From positions 2,604,001 to 2,668,000 of the forward strand of contig NZ_AP031500.1 in assembly GCF_042847215.1 (NCBI RefSeq): DNA of 64,000 nt, written 5' to 3'. The notes under the pieces are model-generated. The model worked only from the letters and a program-made list of their open reading frames with translations, searched no databases and was not told the origin of the DNA. Below are positions 36,035-45,638 of the stretch, one piece after another; positions within the stretch are counted from its first letter, which is position 1, and each line of letters begins with the position of its first letter. Both the position numbers and the translations under genes were made by a program. The DNA is from Gilvimarinus japonicus. GTDB taxonomy: Bacteria; Pseudomonadota; Gammaproteobacteria; Pseudomonadales; Cellvibrionaceae.

Positions 36035-36382
36035 ATGCGATCCATGCAGACGCCTCAACTTACTGACAAGCCGCCCGATCCGTTTTACACGGCACTTTAC
36101 ACTGTACTGGCCCGGGTACCCGCAGGGCGAGTTATCACCTACGGCCAGTTGGCCGCACTGGCGGGCCGCCCTGGCGCGGCCCGCTGGGCCGGCAGGCTAT
36201 TGCGCGCCCTGCCAAACGACACCCAATTGCCTTGGCACCGGGTCGTGGCGGCTAGCGGCAAGCTGTCACTGCCAGCCGGCTCCGACGCGGCCAATCGTCA
36301 ACGCACACGGCTTGAGGCCGAAGGCGTCGTGTTTCGGGGCGAGCGTATTCGGCTTGCGCATTATCGCTGGCTTGCCGAGTAA
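36035..36382 (+). CDS. Alkyltransferase-like protein (Atl/MGMT family)
   Basis: 115 aa. It is the DNA-binding domain of O6-alkylguanine transferase with the catalytic cysteine replaced: PWHRVVAASG instead of PCHRV. The helix-turn-helix region (GRVITYGQLAALAGRPGAARWAGRLLRALP) with its Arg finger is retained. Such ATL proteins bind O6-alkylguanine lesions without repairing them and hand them to nucleotide excision repair. AAGGAA precedes the ATG. It is convergent with ampG, with only 8 bp between the two genes. Confidence 0.9.
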   Translation: MRSMQTPQLTDKPPDPFYTALYTVLARVPAGRVITYGQLAALAGRPGAARWAGRLLRALPNDTQLPWHRVVAASGKLSLPAGSDAANRQRTRLEAEGVVFRGERIRLAHYRWLAE

Positions 36383-36390
36383 CCGCCCCG

Positions 36391-37809
36391 TCAACGGGCT
36401 GAGGGCTCACGATCTGGCTGAGGGCGCTCTACCCGGTCGCGCTGATGGCTCTCGCGATCAGGTTTAAGCTGACGCCCAATCACCAGCAACAATATTAGCC
36501 CCGGCATCACCATCACCGCCGTCAACACAAAAAATAACGCCCAGTTACCGCCCAGCCAATCGACCAAGGTACCACTGCCAGAGGCCAAAGTGGTTCTGCC
36601 TAAGTTGCCAAGCGACGCCAGCAGCGCGTATTGCGCGCCCGAAAACGCGCGGCCGGTAAGCCAGGTAAGCAACGAGACAAACGCCACCGTCGAAAAAGCC
36701 GCACAAAAGTTATCGACGACAATCGCCGCCATAAATAGTCTTTCATCGGGGCCGGTTACGGCAATCCAGGCAAACATTAAGTTGCTAGCGGCCATGGCCA
36801 CACCGCCAATAAACAAGCCGCGTACAATACCGTAACGAATATTGATGGTGCTGCCCAGCAAAGTAAAACCGACCGTTAACCCCCAGCCGATCAACTTTGA
36901 ATAGTGGGCAATATCTTCATTGGAGAAGCCGATCTCGCGGTAAAACACAATCGACATACGCCCTAAAAACGCCTCGCCAATCTTAAACAAAAAGACAAAC
37001 AGCAGTATCGACACCGCCAGGCGCCATCCGTTGCGCCGAAAGAAATCAGCAAACGGCTCAATCACCGTCACGCTCAGCCACACCAAGATACGATCAATAC
37101 GCCCACTGCCCGCCTTTAGCGCGCCGGCATAGCGCAACTGCGCCGCCGCTTGCAGCTGCTCGCGGTCCGTCACCGGCTCGCGCACGAGCAAGGTAAACAC
37201 CATCAATAACGCCATCACCAGCGCCATCCACAAATACACGCCCGACCAACCGACCGCATCGGCATTGGCAAAAGCCAAATAGCCCGGCAGAGAATAGCCC
37301 GTCCACCAACCGATAATACTCACCGCCGACGCTGCCGGAACCCGGCCGGCATCACTGCCGATAATTTCAATACGGTAAGCATCTATCGCGATATCGTGAG
37401 TGGCAGAGCAAATGGCAATACCCAAGGCTAAAATACCCGTCCACAGCAAACTGACGGCGGGCTGAGTACCAACCACCCCCACAATCAGCAGTAGCATCAA
37501 ACCTTGCAGGCAAAAAATCCAGCTGCGACGCAGCCCTAAACGGCGAGTAAAAAACGGCAATTGCACCCTATCGAGCAGCGGCGCCCACAAAAAATTGATA
37601 GCGTAAACGACGAACACAGCGCCGATCAGCCCTACCTCGGCGCGCGAGATGCCGGCATCGGTTAGCCAGCCGGTTAAATTAGAGCCAATTAAAACGAAGG
37701 GGAAACCAGACGAACAGCCCAGTAAAAATACATACAGCAGGCGAATATCGCGGTATTGCTTAAATGCCGCAAGCCAAGGATGGGCTGCAGCGGTACTGGT
37801 TTTTTGCAT
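36391..37809 (-). CDS. ampG: AmpG-like muropeptide permease (MFS)
   Basis: 472 aa with about twelve to fourteen hydrophobic helices. Signature regions of AmpG are LLGCSSGFPFVLIGSNLTGWLTDAGIS, NFLWAPLLDRVQLP and ATHDIAIDAYRIE. It imports GlcNAc-anhydroMurNAc peptides from the periplasm for cell-wall recycling, which links it to AmpC induction where AmpR is present. No beta-lactamase or AmpR lies nearby. The C-terminal tail is charged and low complexity. Confidence 0.88.
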   Translation of the reverse strand: MQKTSTAAAHPWLAAFKQYRDIRLLYVFLLGCSSGFPFVLIGSNLTGWLTDAGISRAEVGLIGAVFVVYAINFLWAPLLDRVQLPFFTRRLGLRRSWIFCLQGLMLLLIVGVVGTQPAVSLLWTGILALGIAICSATHDIAIDAYRIEIIGSDAGRVPAASAVSIIGWWTGYSLPGYLAFANADAVGWSGVYLWMALVMALLMVFTLLVREPVTDREQLQAAAQLRYAGALKAGSGRIDRILVWLSVTVIEPFADFFRRNGWRLAVSILLFVFLFKIGEAFLGRMSIVFYREIGFSNEDIAHYSKLIGWGLTVGFTLLGSTINIRYGIVRGLFIGGVAMAASNLMFAWIAVTGPDERLFMAAIVVDNFCAAFSTVAFVSLLTWLTGRAFSGAQYALLASLGNLGRTTLASGSGTLVDWLGGNWALFFVLTAVMVMPGLILLLVIGRQLKPDRESHQRDRVERPQPDREPSAR

Positions 37810-37881
37810 AGCCCGGGCCGGTTGCTCAAATGCGCAACGTTAGCAGAAATCGGCCCAGGGCGCAGCATTGCTACTCAACCG

Positions 37882-38736
37882 TTAGCGCCGCACCTGCAAA
37901 GTTTCGTAAAAAGCCGCCAATGACACCAACAGCCCACCGACTATTGTCGCAACGGTAGGCACACTGCCAAGTAGTAACAACGCATAAAGTACGCCGTAAA
38001 CCGGTTGCATACACGAGACCAAGCCGACAGTTTTGGGCCGTAAAAAACGCAAAGAATAACCCAGTAACGTATGGGCAACCGCTGTAAACACGACCCCGAG
38101 CAACAGCACCAGGCCGATGTCCGCCACTTGCGGCAACTCTCCCACCAACAACAATGCCGGGGCAATCATCACGGCAGTAATGGCGGTTTGATACGCGAGT
38201 GAGCGAGCCGCGCTTACATCGCTAAACCAGTGCCCCAGCAAGATATTGCGCAAGGCAAACAACAGCGCCGAGAGCAACCCCCACAGCACACCCTGAGTTC
38301 CGTTATTGGCTAAATCAAACTCGGGCACAAGCAAGTAAATACCCAGCAGCACTAACAGACCACTGACTAAGTCGCGCCAATTAAGCCGAATACGGGTAAA
38401 GAAGGGTTCGAGAAAGACGGTCATCACCGGGTAGGCAAACAATGCAATCATACCGATGGCAACGCTGGATACCTGCATTGCCTGAAAGTAGGTAATCCAG
38501 TGTAGGCCAAGTAATAAGCCCAACACCAGCATGCGACCATAAGCGCGGGCGCCGCTAAGACGAATTGTACCCTCGCGCCACTGTACCCACGCAAACAACA
38601 CCAGCGCGGCAATCGCGGTTCGGTAACCGGTAATCTCCCACGCGGGCAAATCGATAATCCGCGCAAAGATGCCGGTCGCGCCCATGAGCACGACCGTCAG
38701 GTGCAAGGTAAACATTGCCGAACGAGCGCTATGCAT
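37882..38736 (-). CDS. EamA-family (DMT) transporter
   Basis: 284 aa with ten hydrophobic segments arranged as two EamA repeats of five helices. Motifs include the first-helix FARIIDLPAWEITGYR and the late QPVYGVLYALLLLGSVPT (typical P.(Y/F).ll..GE-like end). Members export metabolites such as amino acids or their analogues. Substrate unknown. The start is uncertain: a second Met seven codons on (MFTLHLTVV) is equally plausible. It is downstream of rhlB, probably unlinked. Confidence 0.82.
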   Translation of the reverse strand: MHSARSAMFTLHLTVVLMGATGIFARIIDLPAWEITGYRTAIAALVLFAWVQWREGTIRLSGARAYGRMLVLGLLLGLHWITYFQAMQVSSVAIGMIALFAYPVMTVFLEPFFTRIRLNWRDLVSGLLVLLGIYLLVPEFDLANNGTQGVLWGLLSALLFALRNILLGHWFSDVSAARSLAYQTAITAVMIAPALLLVGELPQVADIGLVLLLGVVFTAVAHTLLGYSLRFLRPKTVGLVSCMQPVYGVLYALLLLGSVPTVATIVGGLLVSLAAFYETLQVRR

Positions 38737-38782
38737 AAATTTGGGGACGAGCCCGGCCCGCCATCACAAAGACATTATACGA

Positions 38783-40405
38783 TCAGCGCGAAGAGCGATG
38801 ACCACCTCGCGGACCACGGCTATTACCCCGGCTCGGACCGCGCTTATGACTGCCCCCGCCACTGCGCGACGAGCGATCACTACTGCTGCGGCGCGGCGCT
38901 GGCGCCATCGGCGGCATCTCGGCCAACAGCGCCTCGGGCGGCTGCTCACAGGGCAATGGCTTGCCTAGCAACTGCTGAATCGGCTCCAACAAAAAGGCGT
39001 CGTCTTCACAAGCAAAACTAATAGACGTGCCGCTATTGCCCGCGCGGCCAGTGCGGCCAATCCGGTGAACGTAATCTTCGGGCTCCTCCGGCAAGGTAAA
39101 GTTCACCACATGACTGATACCATCGATATGAATCCCGCGGCCGGCAACATCGGTTGCAACCAGCACCTTAATGGCGCCATCTTTAAAGGCGTTAAGGGTG
39201 GACACGCGCTTATTCTGGGCGATCTCGCCAGACAGCAAGCCGACTTTAATACCGTGGCGCTTGAGCTTATCTTCTAGCCGGCGGCATTCGTCACGGCGGT
39301 TGGCGAATACAATCATGCTCTCGACCGACTCATCTTGGATCAAATTGTAGAGCAAGGTGTATTTTTCATCGGTGCTGGCCAGATACACATATTGGGTTAC
39401 TGTATCGGTGGCCACGCTTTCCGGCTCGATCACAATGGTCTCGGGATTATTGGTCCACTGATCCACCAAGCGGTGCACTTCATCGGTAAAGGTGGCCGAG
39501 AAGAACAAGGTTTGACGCTCTTCGCGGCGCGGTGTTTGCCGCACAATTTGCCGCACCTGCGGAATAAAACCCATATCCAACATGCGGTCGGCTTCATCGA
39601 TCACCATGATCTCGAGCTGATCCAAGTGCACATCTTTATTGCGACAAAAGTCCAACAAACGCCCCGGTGTCGCCACCAGAATATCCACCAAGCTATCGTT
39701 GAGACGCCGTTGCTGTTTGCCGTAATCCATACCACCCACCAAGGTATGCACTTGCAGGTCAGTGTATTTACACAGCAGCTCGGCGTCTTCCGCGATTTGC
39801 ATCACCAGCTCACGGGTCGGTGCAATCACCAGCGCTCGCGCCTCACCGGCGTAGCGCTGCTCCTCTAAGGGGTGCTTCAATAAATCTTCAATAATCGCCG
39901 TTAAAAAGGCGGCGGTTTTCCCTGTCCCTGTCTGGGCCTTACCCACCACATCGCGCCCTTTTAGGGCGAAGGGCAACGACTGCCCCTGAATCGGCGAACA
40001 GTACTCAAAGCCTAAGTCAGCAATGGCATGCATCAGATCGTTATCTAAGTGGAAGTCATGGAAACGCACTTTGCCTGGCACTTCCGGGACCGGAAACTGA
40101 GAGATATCCCAAGGCTGCTTGGGCGGGCGCTTAGCGCTTTTGCCCGAGCGCTCCCGGCTGGAGCTAGTATTCTTAGGCGCGCGCGTATCGGCGCTATCTT
40201 TGCTGGAGGCCTTACCATCACGCTTATTGCGGTTATTTGCCCCACCTTTGCTATCGCCCGATTTAGGCTTGGCGTTGGTTTTATCGCCCGGCTTATCTTT
40301 AGGGCCGCGCGCGGTCTTGGGCGCGTCGGCGTCTTGATTGGGTTTTGCCGTTTGCTTCGGCGAGCTGTCGCCACCGACAATCTTTTTGAACAGCTTTGCG
40401 ATCAA
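38783..40405 (-). CDS. rhlB: DEAD-box RNA helicase, RhlB type
   Basis: 540 aa. A charged low-complexity N terminus (about 95 residues, Lys/Ser/Asp-rich) and an Arg/Ser/Gly-rich C terminus flank a full helicase core. Core motifs are Q motif (FEYCSPIQ), AQTGTGKT, PTRELVMQ, DEAD, SATF, and HRIGRTGR. RhlB-type proteins unwind mRNA for degradosome RNase E. It starts with TTG 40405 (AGGTG upstream). The extra N-terminal tail is a common Pseudomonas-type feature. Divergent from the amidotransferase-like gene. Confidence 0.88.
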   Translation of the reverse strand: MIAKLFKKIVGGDSSPKQTAKPNQDADAPKTARGPKDKPGDKTNAKPKSGDSKGGANNRNKRDGKASSKDSADTRAPKNTSSSRERSGKSAKRPPKQPWDISQFPVPEVPGKVRFHDFHLDNDLMHAIADLGFEYCSPIQGQSLPFALKGRDVVGKAQTGTGKTAAFLTAIIEDLLKHPLEEQRYAGEARALVIAPTRELVMQIAEDAELLCKYTDLQVHTLVGGMDYGKQQRRLNDSLVDILVATPGRLLDFCRNKDVHLDQLEIMVIDEADRMLDMGFIPQVRQIVRQTPRREERQTLFFSATFTDEVHRLVDQWTNNPETIVIEPESVATDTVTQYVYLASTDEKYTLLYNLIQDESVESMIVFANRRDECRRLEDKLKRHGIKVGLLSGEIAQNKRVSTLNAFKDGAIKVLVATDVAGRGIHIDGISHVVNFTLPEEPEDYVHRIGRTGRAGNSGTSISFACEDDAFLLEPIQQLLGKPLPCEQPPEALLAEMPPMAPAPRRSSSDRSSRSGGGSHKRGPSRGNSRGPRGGHRSSR

Positions 40406-40578
40406 AATAGAACACCTGTTGATTAAAATGTGGGCGGAGTATACACGATTACGCCGCTATTAGCCCTTTACGGGCGCTAAAGCCTCGCATAGTGACGTGC
40501 CCCGCGCCCCCCAGCGAGACTGTGCTAAGCCCTTTAAAGCGGCTATGATTACGCTCTGAAACTAGGGAGCTTTTTAAC

Positions 40579-41274
40579 ATGCGTATTAGTGTATTACAGC
40601 ACGTGCCGTTTGAGGGCATCGGCAGCATGGCCGATGAGTTTGCCGCGCGGGGGTATTGCATTACTACCCACCACCTGTACCGCAACGAGCCATTGCCAGA
40701 ACAAGATGAGTTTGATTGGCTAGTGGTTATGGGCGGCCCCATGAATGTCGACGATACCGCGCAGTATCCGTGGCTCACCGCCGAGAAGCATCTTATTGCC
40801 ACGGCGATAAGTGGTGGTAAGCGGGTATTAGGGATATGCCTCGGGGCACAATTGATTGCGCGCGCGCTGGGTGCGCCGGTCACGCCCGGCCGCCACCGAG
40901 AGATCGGTTGGCACCCGATACAAGGGGTGCCAACGCGCTCGATTTACGGTCCTTTATTCGCCAGCAATCCAACAGTGTTTCACTGGCACGGGGACACCTT
41001 TGCCCTCCCCCAAGGAGCACTGCCGCTAGCCGCCAGCGAGGCCTGCGAACAGCAAGCCTTTGCCTTTGGCACACGGGTTCTTGCCCTGCAATTTCACCTA
41101 GAGACAACAACCGACTCGGCCCAGGCGTTACTTAAACACTGTGGCGATGAACTGGACGGCAGCCGCTATGTGCAATCGGCGGACGCCATTACCGGCTCCG
41201 CTGAGCAATTTGCGGCGATCCGGGTATTAATGGCGCACGCCATAGAGATCATGGCTAATGCCGATATTGAGTGA
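40579..41274 (+). CDS. Class I glutamine-amidotransferase-like protein
   Basis: 231 aa. Triad-type GATase fold (GuaA glutaminase-like). The nucleophile elbow is ILGICLGAQLIARAL and the catalytic His is in LALQFHLETT. No synthetase domain is attached, so it is one of the stand-alone 'GMP synthase - glutamine amidotransferase domain' proteins. These act as hydrolases of gamma-glutamyl or other amides. ATG follows GGGAG. Substrate unknown. Confidence 0.88.
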   Translation: MRISVLQHVPFEGIGSMADEFAARGYCITTHHLYRNEPLPEQDEFDWLVVMGGPMNVDDTAQYPWLTAEKHLIATAISGGKRVLGICLGAQLIARALGAPVTPGRHREIGWHPIQGVPTRSIYGPLFASNPTVFHWHGDTFALPQGALPLAASEACEQQAFAFGTRVLALQFHLETTTDSAQALLKHCGDELDGSRYVQSADAITGSAEQFAAIRVLMAHAIEIMANADIE

Positions 41275-41317
41275 ACCACCGGCGCCGTCATCGCTCGCGA
41301 GCGGCGCCTATGACACT

Positions 41318-42559
41318 TTATGACGCGGTCTGAGTTTGGTAGTCCATGGTATAGCGCGTTTTTTGCGCCGCGCGCACCAATAACCGACTATTACTTGCCG
41401 AGTCCGGGTAGTTACTGTACCCCAACGACCACTGACCGTAAGACGGCGCGTATTTGATTTGGCCAACTGTGCGCTTTAGCTGGGCAAACGTATTCGCCAA
41501 GGTATTATTGCTAAGCTCGGGCACAAGAGCGATAAACCCAGAACTACTGTAACGCGCCAACTCACTGGCATCACCCAGCCCGCTGCGGACAGCCCCGGCA
41601 AACTCCTGAGCCATTTGCTGCGCCGCCTGCTCGCCCAGGGCATTGCTTAAATCACGATAACCATTCATTTCAATGTAAAGCAAACTAAAACGGCTATGTT
41701 GCGTTGCCATCTTTTGCATTAACAGCTGTTCAAAGCGAGTGCGATTGGCAAGCCCAGTGGCTTGATCGACAAACGCATTTTCAATGACTTTATCGTGAGC
41801 CTGAGCGGCGCTACGGCGCTCACTTTCGGCTTGTTTAAAATCGCGATACGCGACAATCAGTGCCAACAACAACACAATACTGGCGACAATCGCCGTGGGA
41901 ATACCCATCCACTGCCCTTGCAATGTATTGCTCTGTGCGGCCATGGAGTTCATTGGATAACTTGCCGCCGCCATACCGGTATAGTGCATACCGCAAATAG
42001 CCGCTCCCATCACTAAAGCGGCCACACCCTTTACCGCCATGGCGTATTTGGCAGGCACCACTCGCACTTGGCGACAGATAACCAACGCCGCCCCCGAAGC
42101 CACCACAGCAATCACCGCCGAGATAGCCACGATAAGCGCGTCATATTGAATTTGCGGGTCCATACGCATGGCGTACATACCGCCGTAGTGCATCGCGCAA
42201 ATACCCGCCCCCATAATCACCGCACTGGCGACAATACTCAGGGCGCTGACATTAGGCCGGGTAATCACATACAGCGCCAGTGCCGACGCCAATACCGCGG
42301 GAACCCACGACAAAACCGTCAAGGGCGCGCTAAAGCTCATGGTCATGCCCGCGGGCATCGTGTAGGCACTCATACCCACAAAGTGCATCGACCAAATGCC
42401 CGAACCCAAGCAGACAGCACCCATACCCAGCCAAAATTTGCGGCCGGCACCGTCGTGCATACTAAAAATTCGCGTGCCAAAATAAATCGCGGTGTAAGCG
42501 GCTATAACAGCCACACAATACGAGGCAAAAACCAGCGTTAGGTTATAACTACCTGACAT
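41318..42559 (-). CDS. MHYT sensor protein with a degenerate GGDEF domain
   Basis: 413 aa. Seven membrane helices contain the three MHYT motifs (MHFVGM, MHYGGM, MHYTGM), which are proposed to bind copper and sense gases (O2, CO, NO). A short linker leads to a GGDEF-like domain (about 255-410) with the fold markers DQATGLANRTRFE and LLYIEMNGYRDLS. The active GGDEF loop is replaced by RYSSSGFIALV, so it cannot be a diguanylate cyclase and no EAL follows. It is probably a c-di-GMP/GTP binding or signal-transmitting module. ATG 42559 is used; a TTG at 42583 is less likely. Confidence 0.88.
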   Translation of the reverse strand: MSGSYNLTLVFASYCVAVIAAYTAIYFGTRIFSMHDGAGRKFWLGMGAVCLGSGIWSMHFVGMSAYTMPAGMTMSFSAPLTVLSWVPAVLASALALYVITRPNVSALSIVASAVIMGAGICAMHYGGMYAMRMDPQIQYDALIVAISAVIAVVASGAALVICRQVRVVPAKYAMAVKGVAALVMGAAICGMHYTGMAAASYPMNSMAAQSNTLQGQWMGIPTAIVASIVLLLALIVAYRDFKQAESERRSAAQAHDKVIENAFVDQATGLANRTRFEQLLMQKMATQHSRFSLLYIEMNGYRDLSNALGEQAAQQMAQEFAGAVRSGLGDASELARYSSSGFIALVPELSNNTLANTFAQLKRTVGQIKYAPSYGQWSLGYSNYPDSASNSRLLVRAAQKTRYTMDYQTQTAS

Positions 42560-42722
42560 AATAGGGTTCCAATAGCGGTACAAAATTTAAAGGCTGGCGA
42601 TTTTACGCGCCAAAGTGAACAAAAGATCACCGAAAAATGTAAACTTATGTAAACAAAGCTACGTATTCGGTGTTAGTACCAAAACGCGGATGGGGTTAAG
42701 CGGCGCCTAACGCTCGGCGGGG

Positions 42723-43343
42723 TTATTGTCGGGGCAAATGTTTTAAAGTGACGTACCCCGAAAACGTTCTCGAGACAGTCGTCACCCAGCAAAGCACGGC
42801 AAACGCACCCGCCAGCGCGGGAAAGTAATGCGGAAACAGACAAAATAAAATAAAGAATGCGATGGTCTCTGAACCCTCGGCGGCGCCCCCCAAATAATAA
42901 AGAGACTTCTGCGGGTATTGTGGGTTATCTAGATTATGCCTTGCCGCCACGGAGGAGAACGCCAAAAAAGTCGCCCCCGTCCCCATAAAGGAGACCAACA
43001 GCAAACCTGCCCACACCGCATTGCGCTCCACATCGGCCAATAAAAAACCAAAGCACACGGCGCTGTAAAAAATAAAGTCCAGCACAATATCCAAAAAGCC
43101 ACCGGCATCGCTAATACCGCGTATTCGCGCCAGAGCGCCATCCACACCATCGGCCACGCGGTTGCCAATAATCGCCACTAAGGCAATGCTGTACCAACCA
43201 AAAGCCAGAGCGGGAACGGCCAGCAAACCAATCGCAAAACCGACGAGCGTGACGGTATCGGGGTGCACACCCCAGCGGTTTAGATAACCCGCCACCCAGT
43301 GCAGGGGGGCACGGGTCAGCGGGACTAAGCGTGTGTCGAACAT
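42723..43343 (-). CDS. CDP-alcohol phosphatidyltransferase, YnjF type
   Basis: 206 aa with about six membrane helices. The CDP-alcohol motif is visible as VDGALARIRGISDAGGFLDIVLD: D-x2-DG-x2-AR-x7-G-x3-D-x3-D, one residue shorter between R and G than the usual spacing. It transfers a phosphoalcohol from CDP-diacylglycerol or a CDP-alcohol. In E. coli ynjF ends the ynjABCDEF cluster and is of unknown function. Here it overlaps ynjD by 19 nt as the last gene of the operon. ATG 43343. Confidence 0.85.
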   Translation of the reverse strand: MFDTRLVPLTRAPLHWVAGYLNRWGVHPDTVTLVGFAIGLLAVPALAFGWYSIALVAIIGNRVADGVDGALARIRGISDAGGFLDIVLDFIFYSAVCFGFLLADVERNAVWAGLLLVSFMGTGATFLAFSSVAARHNLDNPQYPQKSLYYLGGAAEGSETIAFFILFCLFPHYFPALAGAFAVLCWVTTVSRTFSGYVTLKHLPRQ

Positions 43344-43999
43344 TGTGCGACTCCGTTGGCAATGGTCAGTAAAGGCCCACATTGTTGCGTATGAGCGGGG
43401 CGATCATCCAAGTCATGGCTCACTAACAGCGCCGGTATTTGCCACTGCGCGATTTGCGCGAATGTCCATTGGCGCACCTCCTCTCGTCGGTGCAAATCGA
43501 GCGCCGCAAACGGCTCATCCAGTAGCAACGCTTTGGGCTCGTTGATCAACGCTCGCAACAGGGCGATACGAGCACGCTCACCACCACTCAAGGTGCCCGG
43601 CATCGCTTTGGCTTTATCGCTTAGCTCGACCGCCGCCAATAGGCTCCCGACGCGCTCGGTGCGCGCGGCTTTGGTTCGGTAAGCGGATTGCTTTGGCAGA
43701 GCAAAGAACAAATTTTGCTCCACCGTCATATGCGGGAACAGTAATGCCGACTGAAACATCATGCCGATACGACGCTCGCTAACCGACTGGTGCGTCATTG
43801 GCTCACCGTTCAGTCTGAGGCTTCCGGTAATATCAAAAGCCTCGGGGGCTTGGCCGAGTAGCCAAAGCAGCAAGGTCGACTTACCACTGCCGCTCGGCCC
43901 CATAATCATTCCCACTTTACCCGCGGCGACACTCAGCTCTGGCACCTCAAGCAAAGTTTGCCCCGCGCGGACTATCGCAACGTGCTGTAACTCAAGCAT
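43325..43999 (-). CDS. ABC transporter ATPase, YnjD type
   Basis: 224 aa. Walker A GPSGSGKST, Q-loop MMFQSALLFPHM, signature LSGGERARIALLRAL, Walker B ALLLDEPFAALD and H-loop VSHD are all intact. It energises the adjacent permease. It overlaps ynjC by 8 nt and the YnjF-type gene by 19 nt, showing strong translational coupling. It is most similar to the thiamine/iron-type importer ATPases by motif layout; the substrate is unknown. Confidence 0.9.
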   Translation of the reverse strand: MLELQHVAIVRAGQTLLEVPELSVAAGKVGMIMGPSGSGKSTLLLWLLGQAPEAFDITGSLRLNGEPMTHQSVSERRIGMMFQSALLFPHMTVEQNLFFALPKQSAYRTKAARTERVGSLLAAVELSDKAKAMPGTLSGGERARIALLRALINEPKALLLDEPFAALDLHRREEVRQWTFAQIAQWQIPALLVSHDLDDRPAHTQQCGPLLTIANGVAQCSTHA

Positions 44000-45638
44000 T
44001 TCGCCTCCTGGATACCAGCGCCAAATAAGCCGCCACCAGTAACAGGGCGATCAGCGGCAAAATAAACTGCCATAACGCATAAAAGCTTAACAACTGCCGG
44101 TCGCCGCCGCTGCTGACACTGACCGCCTCGGTGGTTACGGTGACGACTCGCCCCGCGCCCAGCATCTGCGTGGGCAAGTATTGGGCAACGCTAACCGAAA
44201 AAGCAATCACCCAGCCGTAAAGAACGGGCCGACGTAACATGGGCAACATTAAGGTAAACCAGCACTTAAGCGGCGAGTAACCCAACGACTGCCCGACCAA
44301 CAGCCAATGCCGGTCATAGCGCTGATAATCCCCAGCCACCACCAAATAAGCATAGGGAAACGCAAACACGCAATGGGCCCAAAACACCCATCCAACATGG
44401 GGTGTCAGATGATAAGCGCTCGCGCTGTACTGCCAGCCCACCACTAAAGGTAGCTGCGGCACCAATAGCGCCAGCAAAACAAGCCACTGGGGCCAGCGCT
44501 GCTTGTTCTGCACTTCCAAACACACCAGCGCCGCCACCAGAGCGACACAGGCGCAGGGTATAGCAATCAATAATGTGGTCCAGACGATCGGCCAGATGTA
44601 GCCCCATTCCCGGCGCCACAATGCCACACTCAAAGAATCGGGCAACCATTGCGGGTAGAACCAACCCGACGCCATCGACCAAAGCACCAACGCGGTTAAC
44701 ATTGCCAGTGTCATAGCAACCATCAACGGCAGCCAAAGCCTAGCGACGCCCATACCGCCGCGCCCTAGCTGGCGCAAGATACCGGGAGCCGTTAACCCGC
44801 GGCGCCAAACCCGCACAAGTGCCCAGCGGTAGAAAGGCTGATGCAAGCGGTTTAAACCCAGCAGGCAAAGCGTCAACGATAGTAGTAATACGGACCCCAG
44901 CAAGGCATGGGTGGCCGCGTCGGGAGCAAAATCCTGCTGCCAAGAAAACACCTCTTGAGCCAAAACCCCCGGCACATTGGGGCCCACCAGTAACGGTATA
45001 TCAACCACTGAAACGCTATAAACAATCACCGCCGCCATTGGTAGAGTGAGCCTGCGCAACAGCTCTGGCACCACCACTTGCCACCAAACTGTTGTGCGGG
45101 AATATCCCAGTGACTGCCCCACTTGGCGATAGCGCTCAACAGGCAACTGAGAACACGCGCTGTGTATCATCAACACCAAAAAAGGTACTTCTTTTAACAG
45201 CAAAACGGTAAACAAAGTGGGGAGAGAACGCTCGGGCAAAAACGCCCCGTCAGGCGGTATCGCGAATGCGCCACTCACACCGTGTATTGCGCGCACCAGC
45301 CAGCCACCGGGGCTGAATAAAAAAACCAGACCTACCGCAAAAGCCAGGTGAGGCATCGACAGCAGCGGTGACAACCACACGGGCGTTCGTTGTGCGGCTC
45401 CGGCGCTAACCGCGAGCGCCAGATAACAGGCGAACAACGGTGCTAGCGCCGCCAGTAACAGTGAATAAAGAGTTGCCTGCGACAACCCTGGCGCCGCGGC
45501 AAAATTACGCAGCTGCGTGGCCGTCAGTTGGCTCAGCTCTTGGGCGAAGGCGACAAGCACCAACCCCACCGGTAGCGCAATAAGGCCCAGCACGCTGATA
45601 ACCGCCGCTGGGGTAAACAGGCGCGCCGTACTCGTCAC
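43992..45638 (-). CDS. ABC importer permease, two fused halves (YnjC type)
   Basis: 548 aa, twice the length of a typical permease: two six-helix halves are fused in one chain. Permease EAA-like loops occur in each half (QSLGYSRTTVWWQVVVPELLRR, and QSLGYSPLKCWFTLMLPMLRRP), each with the QSLGYS start. The likely start is GTG 45638, which overlaps the ynjB stop as GTGA; a TTG at 45659 is the alternative. YnjC of E. coli has the same fused architecture. It forms the inner-membrane channel for the YnjB-bound ligand. Confidence 0.88.
   Translation of the reverse strand: MTSTARLFTPAAVISVLGLIALPVGLVLVAFAQELSQLTATQLRNFAAAPGLSQATLYSLLLAALAPLFACYLALAVSAGAAQRTPVWLSPLLSMPHLAFAVGLVFLFSPGGWLVRAIHGVSGAFAIPPDGAFLPERSLPTLFTVLLLKEVPFLVLMIHSACSQLPVERYRQVGQSLGYSRTTVWWQVVVPELLRRLTLPMAAVIVYSVSVVDIPLLVGPNVPGVLAQEVFSWQQDFAPDAATHALLGSVLLLSLTLCLLGLNRLHQPFYRWALVRVWRRGLTAPGILRQLGRGGMGVARLWLPLMVAMTLAMLTALVLWSMASGWFYPQWLPDSLSVALWRREWGYIWPIVWTTLLIAIPCACVALVAALVCLEVQNKQRWPQWLVLLALLVPQLPLVVGWQYSASAYHLTPHVGWVFWAHCVFAFPYAYLVVAGDYQRYDRHWLLVGQSLGYSPLKCWFTLMLPMLRRPVLYGWVIAFSVSVAQYLPTQMLGAGRVVTVTTEAVSVSSGGDRQLLSFYALWQFILPLIALLLVAAYLALVSRRRNA

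Noticed and set aside
36035..36382. Active O6-methylguanine methyltransferase
   Set aside because: The catalytic PCHR cysteine is replaced by Trp, so it is an alkyltransferase-like lesion-binding protein.
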